Below are positions 9,543 to 18,400 of a DNA stretch of 64,000 nucleotides, piece by piece. Source of the DNA: Symsagittifera roscoffensis (lineage: Eukaryota > Xenacoelomorpha > Acoela > Convolutidae). The stretch covers positions 1 to 64,000 of the forward strand of contig NW_026971656.1 in NCBI RefSeq assembly GCF_963678635.1, in the 5' to 3' direction. Each line of letters opens with the position of its first letter. Position 1 is the stretch's first letter. The notes below the pieces were generated by a model, which did not search any database, was not told where the DNA came from, and saw only the letters and a program-made list of their open reading frames with translations. Both the position numbers and the translations under genes were made by a program.

Positions 9543-10954
9543 AGAAAGCAGCCGAGATAAAGATCCTGTCCAAGGAGGACCCGGTCCCGTTGGATTTGTT
9601 GCTGCGCTCGAACCTGGTCCAGCAAGAACTCTCTCGCATGAATATGAACAGCCTCTCATCATTGGATAAAACGGTGCAAGTCACACCACAAGTGATGCGG
9701 ATGCTGGGTGGATTGTTAGAAAGAGAAGTGACCAGAGATGACCCCGAGTGGACAGCAGCAGTGGCATCGCTAACAGTCAGTGAGAAAGTGAAGATCATGC
9801 CGTCCAGACGACAGCACGAAGAGAACGAGAGGGATTGTAGGACAATAATTCAGCAACTAGTATCCTCAATACCCCAAGAGATTTTAACCAGTACTTCTTA
9901 CGGACAAAAAGAACAGGAGGGCAGCAAGCAAAAGAAAACCGTCACCTTTGTGGACCGGGATAAAGAGGGTGAAGTTGTAGAACAAAATCTGCTGCAAGAC
10001 CATTTGTCCGGGGAGAAGGATGAGAAGAACCAGCGATCACAAGATCAGCACCCGGGACAGGAAAATTTGTCCGGGGAGTCTGAGATAGACGAGAAAATTC
10101 CTGATGAGAAACAGGACCTAGAGAACAAGGTTTTGTCCGGGGAGTTCAGATGGATGCGAGGAAAGTACAGACATGATCTGGAGGAGCGTGCAGTCTCCAG
10201 CACAACACCCTCGACGGATGATATTTCAGAAAGCTCAAGAATGGACACCTGCTCAGACAGGAATTCGACCTCGGGATCAGAACTGTCAGAACTGGCGATA
10301 CACACGCTACTAGTGGAAACTCGGGCGAGAGACCTGGACAGAGAGGTGTACCAGGATCCTGACAGTGATCGCTACCTTATACCGAGCGAAAGAGTCTTTG
10401 ACAACGCAGCGGATGACTTGGAGACAACAGCGGTATCGAAACGTTCGAAAAGCCTATTGCCGCAGAAAGCGGTAGTCAGGACTGATATTCTGCCGTTTGA
10501 ACAAGAAACACAACCGTTGGCGAAGATTTGGTGCGTTAAGATGGAAGAAGACACACATCAACCCAACGAGTTGAATAGTCAGATGATGGTCATGAAGACG
10601 TACTTGAAGGCGAGATACAGACTCTCGGACCTTCTAAGGGCGCAGAGAAATGATTGCATGACAAGCAATCTGAAAAGGTGGATCGAGAATGGTTCTCCGG
10701 ATAAAGGGGATCTCGAGGAAGATAGTTATCGCATCCTGAGACAATACTTCATGCAAAAGGAAGGGAGGTTATATTTGAACAAGGACGGGATTGTGGCTTG
10801 CAAAAGAAGGGAGGAAGACAGAGTCCTATACAAGTATAACGCGATAGTGTTACCGCAACTCTATCAGACAGAATTATTATTCAGGTCACATGATCAAATG
10901 GGCCATCAGGGGATCGACAAAGTATATCTGAGGATCCTGAAGCGCTTTGAGTAG
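9491..10954 (+). CDS. pol: Pol continuation: linker and first half of integrase zinc finger
   Basis: 487 residues, open from 9473 in the -1 frame relative to gag-pol. Most of it (residues 1-440) is a charged, disordered-looking linker far longer than the usual RNase H-integrase spacer. It contains three LSGE repeats near residues 172, 193 and 215, encoded by TTTGTCCGGGGAG. The C-terminus enters the integrase HHCC domain with H467 and H472. The ORF then stops at TAG 10952-10954, inside the zinc finger; the Cys pair lies in the following ORF in the same frame. The codon sits where integrases usually have Trp, so TGG to TAG is the simplest reading. Confidence 0.85.
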   Translation: MFDKSGHPIPGHPELPVEKAAEIKILSKEDPVPLDLLLRSNLVQQELSRMNMNSLSSLDKTVQVTPQVMRMLGGLLEREVTRDDPEWTAAVASLTVSEKVKIMPSRRQHEENERDCRTIIQQLVSSIPQEILTSTSYGQKEQEGSKQKKTVTFVDRDKEGEVVEQNLLQDHLSGEKDEKNQRSQDQHPGQENLSGESEIDEKIPDEKQDLENKVLSGEFRWMRGKYRHDLEERAVSSTTPSTDDISESSRMDTCSDRNSTSGSELSELAIHTLLVETRARDLDREVYQDPDSDRYLIPSERVFDNAADDLETTAVSKRSKSLLPQKAVVRTDILPFEQETQPLAKIWCVKMEEDTHQPNELNSQMMVMKTYLKARYRLSDLLRAQRNDCMTSNLKRWIENGSPDKGDLEEDSYRILRQYFMQKEGRLYLNKDGIVACKRREEDRVLYKYNAIVLPQLYQTELLFRSHDQMGHQGIDKVYLRILKRFE

Positions 10955-10960
10955 CCAGGG

Positions 10961-13189
10961 ATGAAAAAGGCATGCGAGAAATGGGTAACAGCATGTCTGT
11001 CATGCCAACAGGTCAAGGATCCTAGGAAGTTGCGATTTCCTTTACAATCGATTGAGTCGTCTGAATTCAACGAGGTGGTGCAAATAGATCACCAAAAGAT
11101 ATGCATGACAGAAAATGGTTACAATCAGGTGCTGGTCATGATAGATCATTTTACGAAGTATGCAGAGGCCGTGCCCTGCATAACTGCCTCGGCGGAAGAG
11201 ACATGCGACCACCTGATCAATACGTGGATAGCAAGACATGGTTGTCCGATGACGTTTCAATCGGATAATGGAACAGCTTTCGTAGGAGAGCTTACGAAAG
11301 AGCTTATGAGACGCTCACAGGTTGCTCAGGCTCACTCCACGACATACCACCCTCAGACGAATGGCTTAGTGGAAAGACAGAACAGAACGTTAGTGTCGAT
11401 GCTGAGAGTATATTGTTCCAGGTACATGACCGATTGGGACAGATACCTTCCACAGGTGATGGGAGCATATAACAGCACGCAACACTCCACCACTGGAGTC
11501 AGTCCACACATGATGCTGACTGGACACGAGAAGTCTTTACCCTTAACCTTCTTCTACCCAGAATATGAGGGAAAGAAAACGTCCCCACAGGAGTTGAACA
11601 ATTTGTGTAGACGAAACAATCAGCAGGCACAGGCAAGGCAGAGGAAAAGATTCGACAAGAAAGCAGCTGGTGCAAAGGCCTACTCGGTGGGAGACTACGT
11701 ATGGGTATTTCAGAACGTTGTACCACCGAAAGGAACAAAGAAGCTTCTAAAAAAGTGGAGGGGACCCTTCATGATTACGGAGGTGCACCAGGAGGGACGT
11801 TTTAATAGACTGACAACTGGCCGAGCCGCCCACTACGAGAACATCAAGCCACACAATCCATCGACAGAAGACTGGTGTATACCTGCAGACATGGAAGAAG
11901 GGGATTATCTAATGATGGACCCTGCTTGTGAGGTCAATGAAAAAGGCACCAGGGAGAAGAACGATGGAAACGAAGTCGTAGAGGAAGGTACGGATACACC
12001 ATTGGACCTGGATCCAAACGAACATATCGAAGCGGACGATGAAACCTTACCCTACGCAGAGGAAGAGTGGCAGGATCCCGAACAGACAGAGGTTCCCAAG
12101 AACTTGGAACCAGATCTTCCGTTCACGATGCAGACTCGTCAGAAGGACGGGACGAGACCAAGAAAGAAATACAATCCTTACGGTGACGACTTTGTAGTGG
12201 ATAGGATAGATCTAAAGAAAATAGTAGAGGAAGTAGTGGTTTTAGAGGAGATAACTGTGTCACAAGACATTAACATAGTCGATGATCACAACGATGAGTG
12301 GGTTGACGACTGGTCGAAACCCGAGGTAGAATTCGACGATGAGCAACAGCAGTCATATGAACAAGACCTGACGAACCTGCGTGTCCTAGAGTGGCTGAAT
12401 GAAACGACCTCGGATCCAGAGGAGACCAGCGTCACGATTCAAGACGTAGATCGTGAAATCATGAAATACATCAAGGCTGCCCAGGAAGGACGATTATTCA
12501 TTCCAGCTTCTAACCTGGACTTGATACCCGGTATGCGATCGACGGGGACGTCGATGGATACTTTTGTCCGGGGAGTGGGGGTAGGACTTACCCACACTGA
12601 AAACTTGATAATAAAAAAATTAAGAATAGCAAGAGAAACAGGAGACTTAGAAGCAGAAACAGGAGAAGAACCTAAGAAACCTGACATAGGCAGGGTAGTT
12701 GAGTCATATTTTAATTTAACAAATGAATATTCTAGTAACATAACACTAACAGACAGTGATTTCATACTCACAAACAGAACATGTGCGATAGCGATCACCG
12801 CAGACATGAGTTTTAGGACAGCGCTAGCGGCAGATTTTAAGAAGGAATACAAAAACGTGGAATTCCTTTGGAAGCAAAAACCAGGGATAGGGGGCGTAGC
12901 AGCCTTACCTCCGGCGGTGTCGCAGATACCGGGAAATTACTTATGCTTCTTGGTAACGAGGGCGACAGAGAAGCAGCACGTGGACCCAGAAAACCTACTC
13001 TTGTCTTTGACGAGGCTGAGGGACTTCCTTGTGGAAATGGACGTGAAGGAGCTCTCGCTTCCAGTGTACGATCCAAACAGAGGAAGACTGCATCCTCGGG
13101 AATTTTACGCGCTTGTACACGTGATATTCTCTGATACGAACATCGTGTTAGGATTACGTGTTAGGTTATGTTATGTGTTAGGTTATTAA
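10961..13189 (+). CDS. pol: Integrase core with C-terminal macro-domain-like extension
   Basis: 742 residues, in frame with the upstream ORF across a single TAG. C12 and C15 complete the HHCC zinc finger. The catalytic triad is D43, D102 and E138 (D58D35E). A GPF-type C-terminal module lies at about 240-300 (KKWRGPFMITEV). Residues 310-590 are an acidic linker. Residues about 590-735 match the layout of a TARG1/ALC1-like macro domain: a hydrophobic strand into ITADM, then ALAADFKKEYKNVE, GGVAAL, a YLCFLVTR strand, a PENLLLSLTRLRDF helix and LSLPVYDP. The canonical Gly-rich ADP-ribose loops are not conserved, so binding or hydrolysis is unproven. The last dozen residues come from a GTGTTAGGTTA repeat and may be an acquired tail. 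Confidence 0.9.
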   Translation: MKKACEKWVTACLSCQQVKDPRKLRFPLQSIESSEFNEVVQIDHQKICMTENGYNQVLVMIDHFTKYAEAVPCITASAEETCDHLINTWIARHGCPMTFQSDNGTAFVGELTKELMRRSQVAQAHSTTYHPQTNGLVERQNRTLVSMLRVYCSRYMTDWDRYLPQVMGAYNSTQHSTTGVSPHMMLTGHEKSLPLTFFYPEYEGKKTSPQELNNLCRRNNQQAQARQRKRFDKKAAGAKAYSVGDYVWVFQNVVPPKGTKKLLKKWRGPFMITEVHQEGRFNRLTTGRAAHYENIKPHNPSTEDWCIPADMEEGDYLMMDPACEVNEKGTREKNDGNEVVEEGTDTPLDLDPNEHIEADDETLPYAEEEWQDPEQTEVPKNLEPDLPFTMQTRQKDGTRPRKKYNPYGDDFVVDRIDLKKIVEEVVVLEEITVSQDINIVDDHNDEWVDDWSKPEVEFDDEQQQSYEQDLTNLRVLEWLNETTSDPEETSVTIQDVDREIMKYIKAAQEGRLFIPASNLDLIPGMRSTGTSMDTFVRGVGVGLTHTENLIIKKLRIARETGDLEAETGEEPKKPDIGRVVESYFNLTNEYSSNITLTDSDFILTNRTCAIAITADMSFRTALAADFKKEYKNVEFLWKQKPGIGGVAALPPAVSQIPGNYLCFLVTRATEKQHVDPENLLLSLTRLRDFLVEMDVKELSLPVYDPNRGRLHPREFYALVHVIFSDTNIVLGLRVRLCYVLGY
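13144..13188 (+). repeat. Short GTGTTAGGTTA repeat at end of pol ORF
   Basis: GTGTTAGGAT, GTGTTAGGTTATGTTAT and GTGTTAGGTTATTAA follow one another and supply the stop codon of the pol ORF. The unit is only loosely like the nematode telomere repeat TTAGGC. Slippage here probably changed the original C-terminus. Confidence 0.6.
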
Positions 13190-13197
13190 GATCATGG

Positions 13198-13420
13198 GTA
13201 AGTAGGGGTTAGTGACCATGAACAACTAAATGACAATCTTGGGAATAGATCCAAAGTTTGGACTGTCCAATCTTAGGTCGAATTCCAAAATTTTAGAAAC
13301 CAATTGATTTTAATAAATTTTAGGATAAATATCTTTTTATCTGAACTGTCTTTAAGCAAATTTTAACGATATATGTTATGCTGAAACTGACAAATGTGAC
13401 ATTCGTGATTGCTTTTCTAG
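13198..13420 (+). other. Candidate intron / splice acceptor ahead of the 3' module
   Basis: GTAAGTAG at 13198 is a strong donor and GCTTTTCTAG at 13411-13420 a strong nematode acceptor, 76 nt before the ATG at 13496. The acceptor would give a short 5' UTR for the 3' ORFs, either with this donor or with one far upstream in the leader, as retroviruses do for env mRNA. Inferred from consensus only. The rest of 13190-13495 shows no coding potential. Confidence 0.45.
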
Positions 13421-13495
13421 ATCCTGATTGATCATTTAAATTACTCACTTGAGTCAGATATCGAATCGAATCAAATCAAACTTGAAAAGAATAGA

Positions 13496-14002
13496 ATGGA
13501 CAACTTTAACCTGGATGAATTGATGGACCTGGCAGAGGCATATGTAGGACCGATGGTAGATGCGATCTATCGTCGGCTGATCGAACGAGACTTCGCTCTG
13601 GAGGACCCAGAGGTGGTCATGTTGCTGACCGCCCTGATCAACATCTTGGGGCACGACAACCGTGGGGACCGCCCCACGGAAGTCCTGTTGATGGCAGCAT
13701 ATGGAGAAAGAGGAGTACTAGACCGCCCGAACATGAGAGTGATGAGGTGGAGAAACGGGGCTCTCTCAGGGAGTGACTTGGCGATTGAGCCTGGATTGGG
13801 AAGTTCTAGGACTTACCAACCAGGTGAGATGCCAATGCCCTCTAAGCCTAAACCTGGGCTGACGAGAATGCATCGGGAGATGAAAAGCGAGGCGACCTCG
13901 TCTGGTTCACCACTGAGAGCAGCTGTGCCACCAAAAAGGGCGAAAGTAACACAGAAGGTTCAGACGAACCAAACCATACAAGATCTACGAGATGAACGAT
14001 GA
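13496..14002 (+). CDS. Unrecognised 168-residue ORF, first of the 3' cargo module
   Basis: ATG at 13496. Residues 1-80 look folded and helical (MDNFNLDELMDLAEAYVG onward); residues 90-168 are basic, Ser/Pro-rich and probably disordered. No family recognised. It ends at TGA 14000-14002 inside the start of the next ORF (ATG 13992, +1 frame), overlapping by 11 nt (ATGAACGATGA). The basic tail may have run directly into the coiled coil of the next ORF in the parent element, with a one-base indel separating them here; a true overlapping gene pair is the alternative. Position after pol is where retroviral env would lie, but there is no signal peptide or membrane segment. Confidence 0.55.
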   Translation: MDNFNLDELMDLAEAYVGPMVDAIYRRLIERDFALEDPEVVMLLTALINILGHDNRGDRPTEVLLMAAYGERGVLDRPNMRVMRWRNGALSGSDLAIEPGLGSSRTYQPGEMPMPSKPKPGLTRMHREMKSEATSSGSPLRAAVPPKRAKVTQKVQTNQTIQDLRDER

Positions 14003-15359
14003 GCTGAAAAGTACAAAGAAGGAGCTGGACGAGATGACCAGAAGCATGCTCCAGATGGAGGAAGATCGGGACATGTGGAGAAAGTTGTTTGAAGACTGCA
14101 ACAAAAAGCAGGGTCAAGAGATTGAGCGCTTAAGGCAGGAATACAAAGAGCGATCGGAGCAGATGGCGTTGACAATGGCCGTGGAGAAAGTGATACCTGC
14201 AAGGGATATTCCTCGTGGGCAGTCCCCGATGGAGCTCTTGACGCCTCGAGAGATGAGTCAAACAACGGAGACACGACCTCCAGTAGAGACAAATCGAGTA
14301 ACGATCCCGGATCCTAGCGACACCCTGGGTGACCCCGTCGTAGAACAGACAGTGAGGAAACTGATAGAGACAGCTGGACGACTGGTCGCTAACAAGAATG
14401 CGCCAGGTTCCGGGGTGACTGCACCCTATGGAACGATTGACGATACGGGCAGAGTACAACTCTCCCAGACCGTGATCAGACAAGGGATAAGTAACGTGAC
14501 ACCACTCATGGGGAGCTCGAGAATCCCAGAGAGGAAAGTACGAAAGATGCCAGCGAAGAAAGTGTCTCGTATAATAGACGTGCAGAAGAATAATCAATTG
14601 AAGTATAATTTCACGGGAGTTCCGGAGACAGATCCGAGGGCCTGCTTCAATCGAGCTACCTGGAGCCCGGCTGTGAACCTGCAGCAACCACCACTCGGGA
14701 CATCTCACCTGATATTGGGAGACAGCTTAGTCAGAGTGCTGTCGAATTTGAGGACCTCGTGGGTCACCACGGTGATGGCTTTTGGAGGCGCGACGATAGC
14801 CCAATTATATCGGATAGTGGAACTGATGAATCCAGGGAAGTTTCCCAATGTGATGATCTTAGTTGGGACGAATGATATCTCCAGAGGATCAGACGAGCAG
14901 AAAGCCCTGTGGGAGTCAATGATGGTGTGTTTGTCCACTACTCTCTGGCAGAAGTTCAGTTGCGCGGTACTGACCGTTTGCACGGTGCCAATGAACGCGA
15001 GAAGCCTGACAGCATCAGGAAGAAGGCACAACGAGGGAGTCATAAGATGGAACAACATCTTGAGGAACCTAGCAAATCGAAATGCCGGAAGGATGATCCT
15101 CATGGACATTGAACATGAGTTGAGAGCCATGGATCAGGCCAGACTGACCACGGATGGCATCCACTTCGACAGTATCGAAGGAAAAGCTTGGTTGAATCGA
15201 GTCTTCCAAGAACGGTTGGATGAGCTGGAAGCAGAACTCTTTGACACAGGAGTGCTGAAGGAAGAGGGAACGGTGAGTGATGCGGTGATTACCACCTTTG
15301 TGCCTCCTAGCCTGGAAACACGCTTGGCTACGGTCCCAGCCGTCACGAATTACCGGTAA
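13992..15359 (+). CDS. SGNH/GDSL-type hydrolase with N-terminal coiled coil
   Basis: 455 residues. Residues 1-65 form a charged coiled coil and 66-235 a low-complexity linker. An SGNH hydrolase domain fills about 237-415: block I ILGDSLVR with nucleophile S245, block II with G266 (AFGGATI), block III VGTNDIS with N294, block V DGIHFD with D388 and H391. All four SGNH signature residues are present, so an esterase, lipase or deacetylase-like activity is plausible; the substrate is unknown. There is no secretion signal, so it probably acts inside the cell. Stop TAA at 15357 is followed by the next ORF in the same frame, 60 nt before its first ATG. Esterase domains are known in ORF1 of some LINEs but are unusual after an LTR-element pol. 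Confidence 0.8.
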   Translation: MNDELKSTKKELDEMTRSMLQMEEDRDMWRKLFEDCNKKQGQEIERLRQEYKERSEQMALTMAVEKVIPARDIPRGQSPMELLTPREMSQTTETRPPVETNRVTIPDPSDTLGDPVVEQTVRKLIETAGRLVANKNAPGSGVTAPYGTIDDTGRVQLSQTVIRQGISNVTPLMGSSRIPERKVRKMPAKKVSRIIDVQKNNQLKYNFTGVPETDPRACFNRATWSPAVNLQQPPLGTSHLILGDSLVRVLSNLRTSWVTTVMAFGGATIAQLYRIVELMNPGKFPNVMILVGTNDISRGSDEQKALWESMMVCLSTTLWQKFSCAVLTVCTVPMNARSLTASGRRHNEGVIRWNNILRNLANRNAGRMILMDIEHELRAMDQARLTTDGIHFDSIEGKAWLNRVFQERLDELEAELFDTGVLKEEGTVSDAVITTFVPPSLETRLATVPAVTNYR

Positions 15360-15419
15360 CAAAGCTCCAGCGAACCAGGTCGAAGAACAGACGTGCAGGG
15401 TCGGTTAGGAGAAGCACCG

Positions 15420-18400
15420 ATGAGGAGGACAATTCATCCTAGTAGAAGGATAGGACCTGTCAACCAACCAATCGAAGAAGTAGCAGGCACATCTAGATCG
15501 GACACTAGGTCGGAGACGACGAGTACCAGTCGAGAGGAGAGACCGAGCAGAGGCTCATTGTTGTGGTCGAGATCCATACCGTCTCCTTGGCATATATACA
15601 AAGACGAACTAATGAAGCTGGACCTGCAGAGAGTAAGCTTCATCGAAGATGCAAGGAGGATGCTGAATGGAGCGATGCTATCCGTCAGCAGATTATACTC
15701 AATAACCGGCGTAGACTGGTTGATAGCCGCTAGCATAAATTTCAGCTCCACGACGGCCTTGAGATTTGCTGATTTGGAGGGACTGCCCTCTAACAACACG
15801 ATGGGACCAGTGAATGCGAGACCGTTGCAAGATGTGAGATTGAACCATGACGAGGGGAATCGTGAAGAAAGACCAGGAAGATTCCTGACGGCGAGAGCGC
15901 CGATTGGACAACACGTGAAGATATTCAGGCAGCTGACGACACCACCTGGTCATGTGAAGGAGAGAGTGTACCCAAAACTAGTGAACCAAGATGGTGATGC
16001 CCAGAGATATGGCGGATTGACAGCGATAAAGAAAGATGAGACCATCTTCGCCGCCTATGACACAGCAGAGATGAGGAAGGCCAAAATCATGGTAGTAGCG
16101 AATTCAGAGTTCGTGAACACCTCCAAGTCTTTGTTTTGGCCGGACGTCATAATGTTGGCCGCGGTTGACCTAGACCTATTGCAATCAGTGTCTTTGGCTA
16201 TAGGGGTACAAAGGCAGACAGACATGAACCCAATAACGATTGTGTTTGCTGGCATCAATGACCATCTACACAGTAGAGGTTTTCTGAGCAGGCTCAGAGA
16301 TCCTGCAACAGCAGAAAACGCAGTATGGCCAGCAATAAAAGACATCCTGGAGTCGATGGGTGAAGTGGTGGATGCGACGAAGGAGGGGTCATTCAATAAA
16401 GTGGCGTTGAGAGTAGTATTCGCGTTGTCTCCGGGATATGCAGATCTCCCGGATGGACTGAAGTTTGTGTATGCAATGGTAGCCTTACTTTCGGAAGGAA
16501 AATATGATGTGATCATATCGGCCCCGAATCGCATGATAGAGATCGAGAAGCTGAGGCCACTTAAGGCTGAACTGCCTGCAGTATGGTCAGATATCTCAAA
16601 CGCGATGAGAGGATTCAAGGACCACGCGCTACACATGTTAGTGTTGGACGAAGTGCTGGGGTTGGAACTGTCCAATTTCAGTCGACAACTCAAACTGAAA
16701 CCGGGAATAGACGACGACCATCGAGTGATCACGGCAATGTCCAACGACTTATGGTTCCGAGCAATGGAAGTGGCAAGTGAAGACACAAGAAGAAAAAATT
16801 CACTAGAGACGAGAGCTCATCTGGAGGCGATGGTTCTGAGAACCAAGCCGGAAGCCAACCAGTGGCTACACCTGAACCCTAGAGTAGCGGCATTGGGTGC
16901 AGATGCTTTTCAGCAAGGCCCCGTAATGATCACGAAGATACATGCCTACTTGTTGAAGGAGGTGAACCTGGCGGAAAATGCCGGAGAAAAGACCGCTGAG
17001 TTTGTGAACAGAATGTGTCAGATTACTCTGGAAACCTTCTGGACCCAGGAAGTGAAGGGACAGGAGGGATTTGAAAGGACAGACAGCATGCTAGAAGGGT
17101 TGGGAGCCGGATGGACCGCGTCCTTCTTGGCAAAAGTTTACCCGAAAGTCTCGCACTATTTGATAAAGGAATTCCTCCAAGCAGTAGTGAGAGTATCGAT
17201 AGTGGAATTAATAGCCTTGTTCGTGACATTCGGAGCGGAGAGTTTCGTGAAAGGACCGGCGATACTGCTCACGGATGGAATACAGAACCTGCGACTAGAT
17301 GGACTTCTGACATTGATAGCAATAACCCACGGAGACTTGGGAGGACTAATGAAACTGGCACGTTGTCCAGAGCAGATGAAAGAGAGAGTGAGGAACCTGG
17401 ATATGAAGAAATCCACGGACTCGTGGAACAAAATAAGAGATCTGATACACACTCTTATCCAATATCTCTTGCAGCAAAATCGCTTTGGAACCGGAGAAGA
17501 CGAGACAATTGAAAGAGAGGAAGATGTTAGACGACATGTTGGAGGCATGCCGCTATTAACGGATCTGAGCTTGGCTATGAGGACCGATCCCTTGGCGCTG
17601 ATCAGAGGAGTCATGGAGTTCGTGACAGTGATCTATGGACCAGCAGTCACGTTTGCGTTCCCTGACGTTAAAGTGGAAGCATATAGGAGGTCGGTGCTGC
17701 ACCTGAACCTCATATCGGCAGTGGACGGTAGTACACTGAACTGGTGTGAGCAGAACACATTGCGGGAGCTCATGAGTGAAGATCTGTTATTTGCGAAAAT
17801 ATCGGAGCCAGAGATGACAGTCATCAATTTTTACGATCACTTCCGTGACCGCATGGGAGAAGTAGAAAGAGGACACATCGAGGTGTTTCCAAAGCTTTGG
17901 AATCTGAGACCCTATGACAAAACGAATGGTGAAATAACCAGAGTGCCTCGTCTCACTGCAGCATATCACAAGGTGAGAGAAGAGACGAAGGGCTGGGGCG
18001 ATTACAAGAAGCTACCGGAGGCAATCCCTGAATTCCCTCTAATAAGAAGGATGTTGCTCGGAGCAGTCTCCGTGGTACAAACTCCTAGGTTGAGAGCATT
18101 CGAGACCAATGAAAGGAGAGTAGGGAATTTCTCGGTGACGATAGATCCATACTTCGTGGGGAGAAATGCCGCCGTGTTACAGTACACACGATTTGCGTAC
18201 ACGGATCAAGCGACGAGAAGGCGAATAAGCAACGCCGCTACTCCCAAGCCTGGAAGATTTGATGAGGAATGGAAGGGACTAGGCTTAGCTCCGATGAGAA
18301 TGAGAGGCAGGACAGAATTGCCTGAAGCCTCATTGATCCTGACTAGCGTAAAACAGGAAATGAAAGTGGGAGGAGTACTGCAGACAAGAACTTTCCTAGC

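Noticed and set aside
9223..9798. 191-codon minus-strand ORF inside pol
   Set aside because: Antisense of the RNase H/linker junction; no domain, and the plus strand explains the sequence.
13144..13188. Telomere repeat
   Set aside because: Only about three TTAGG-containing units, not the nematode TTAGGC array, and inside an element ORF.
15393..15419. GTG start for the 1300-residue ORF
   Set aside because: Eukaryotic initiation favours ATG 15420; the GTG only marks the open frame.
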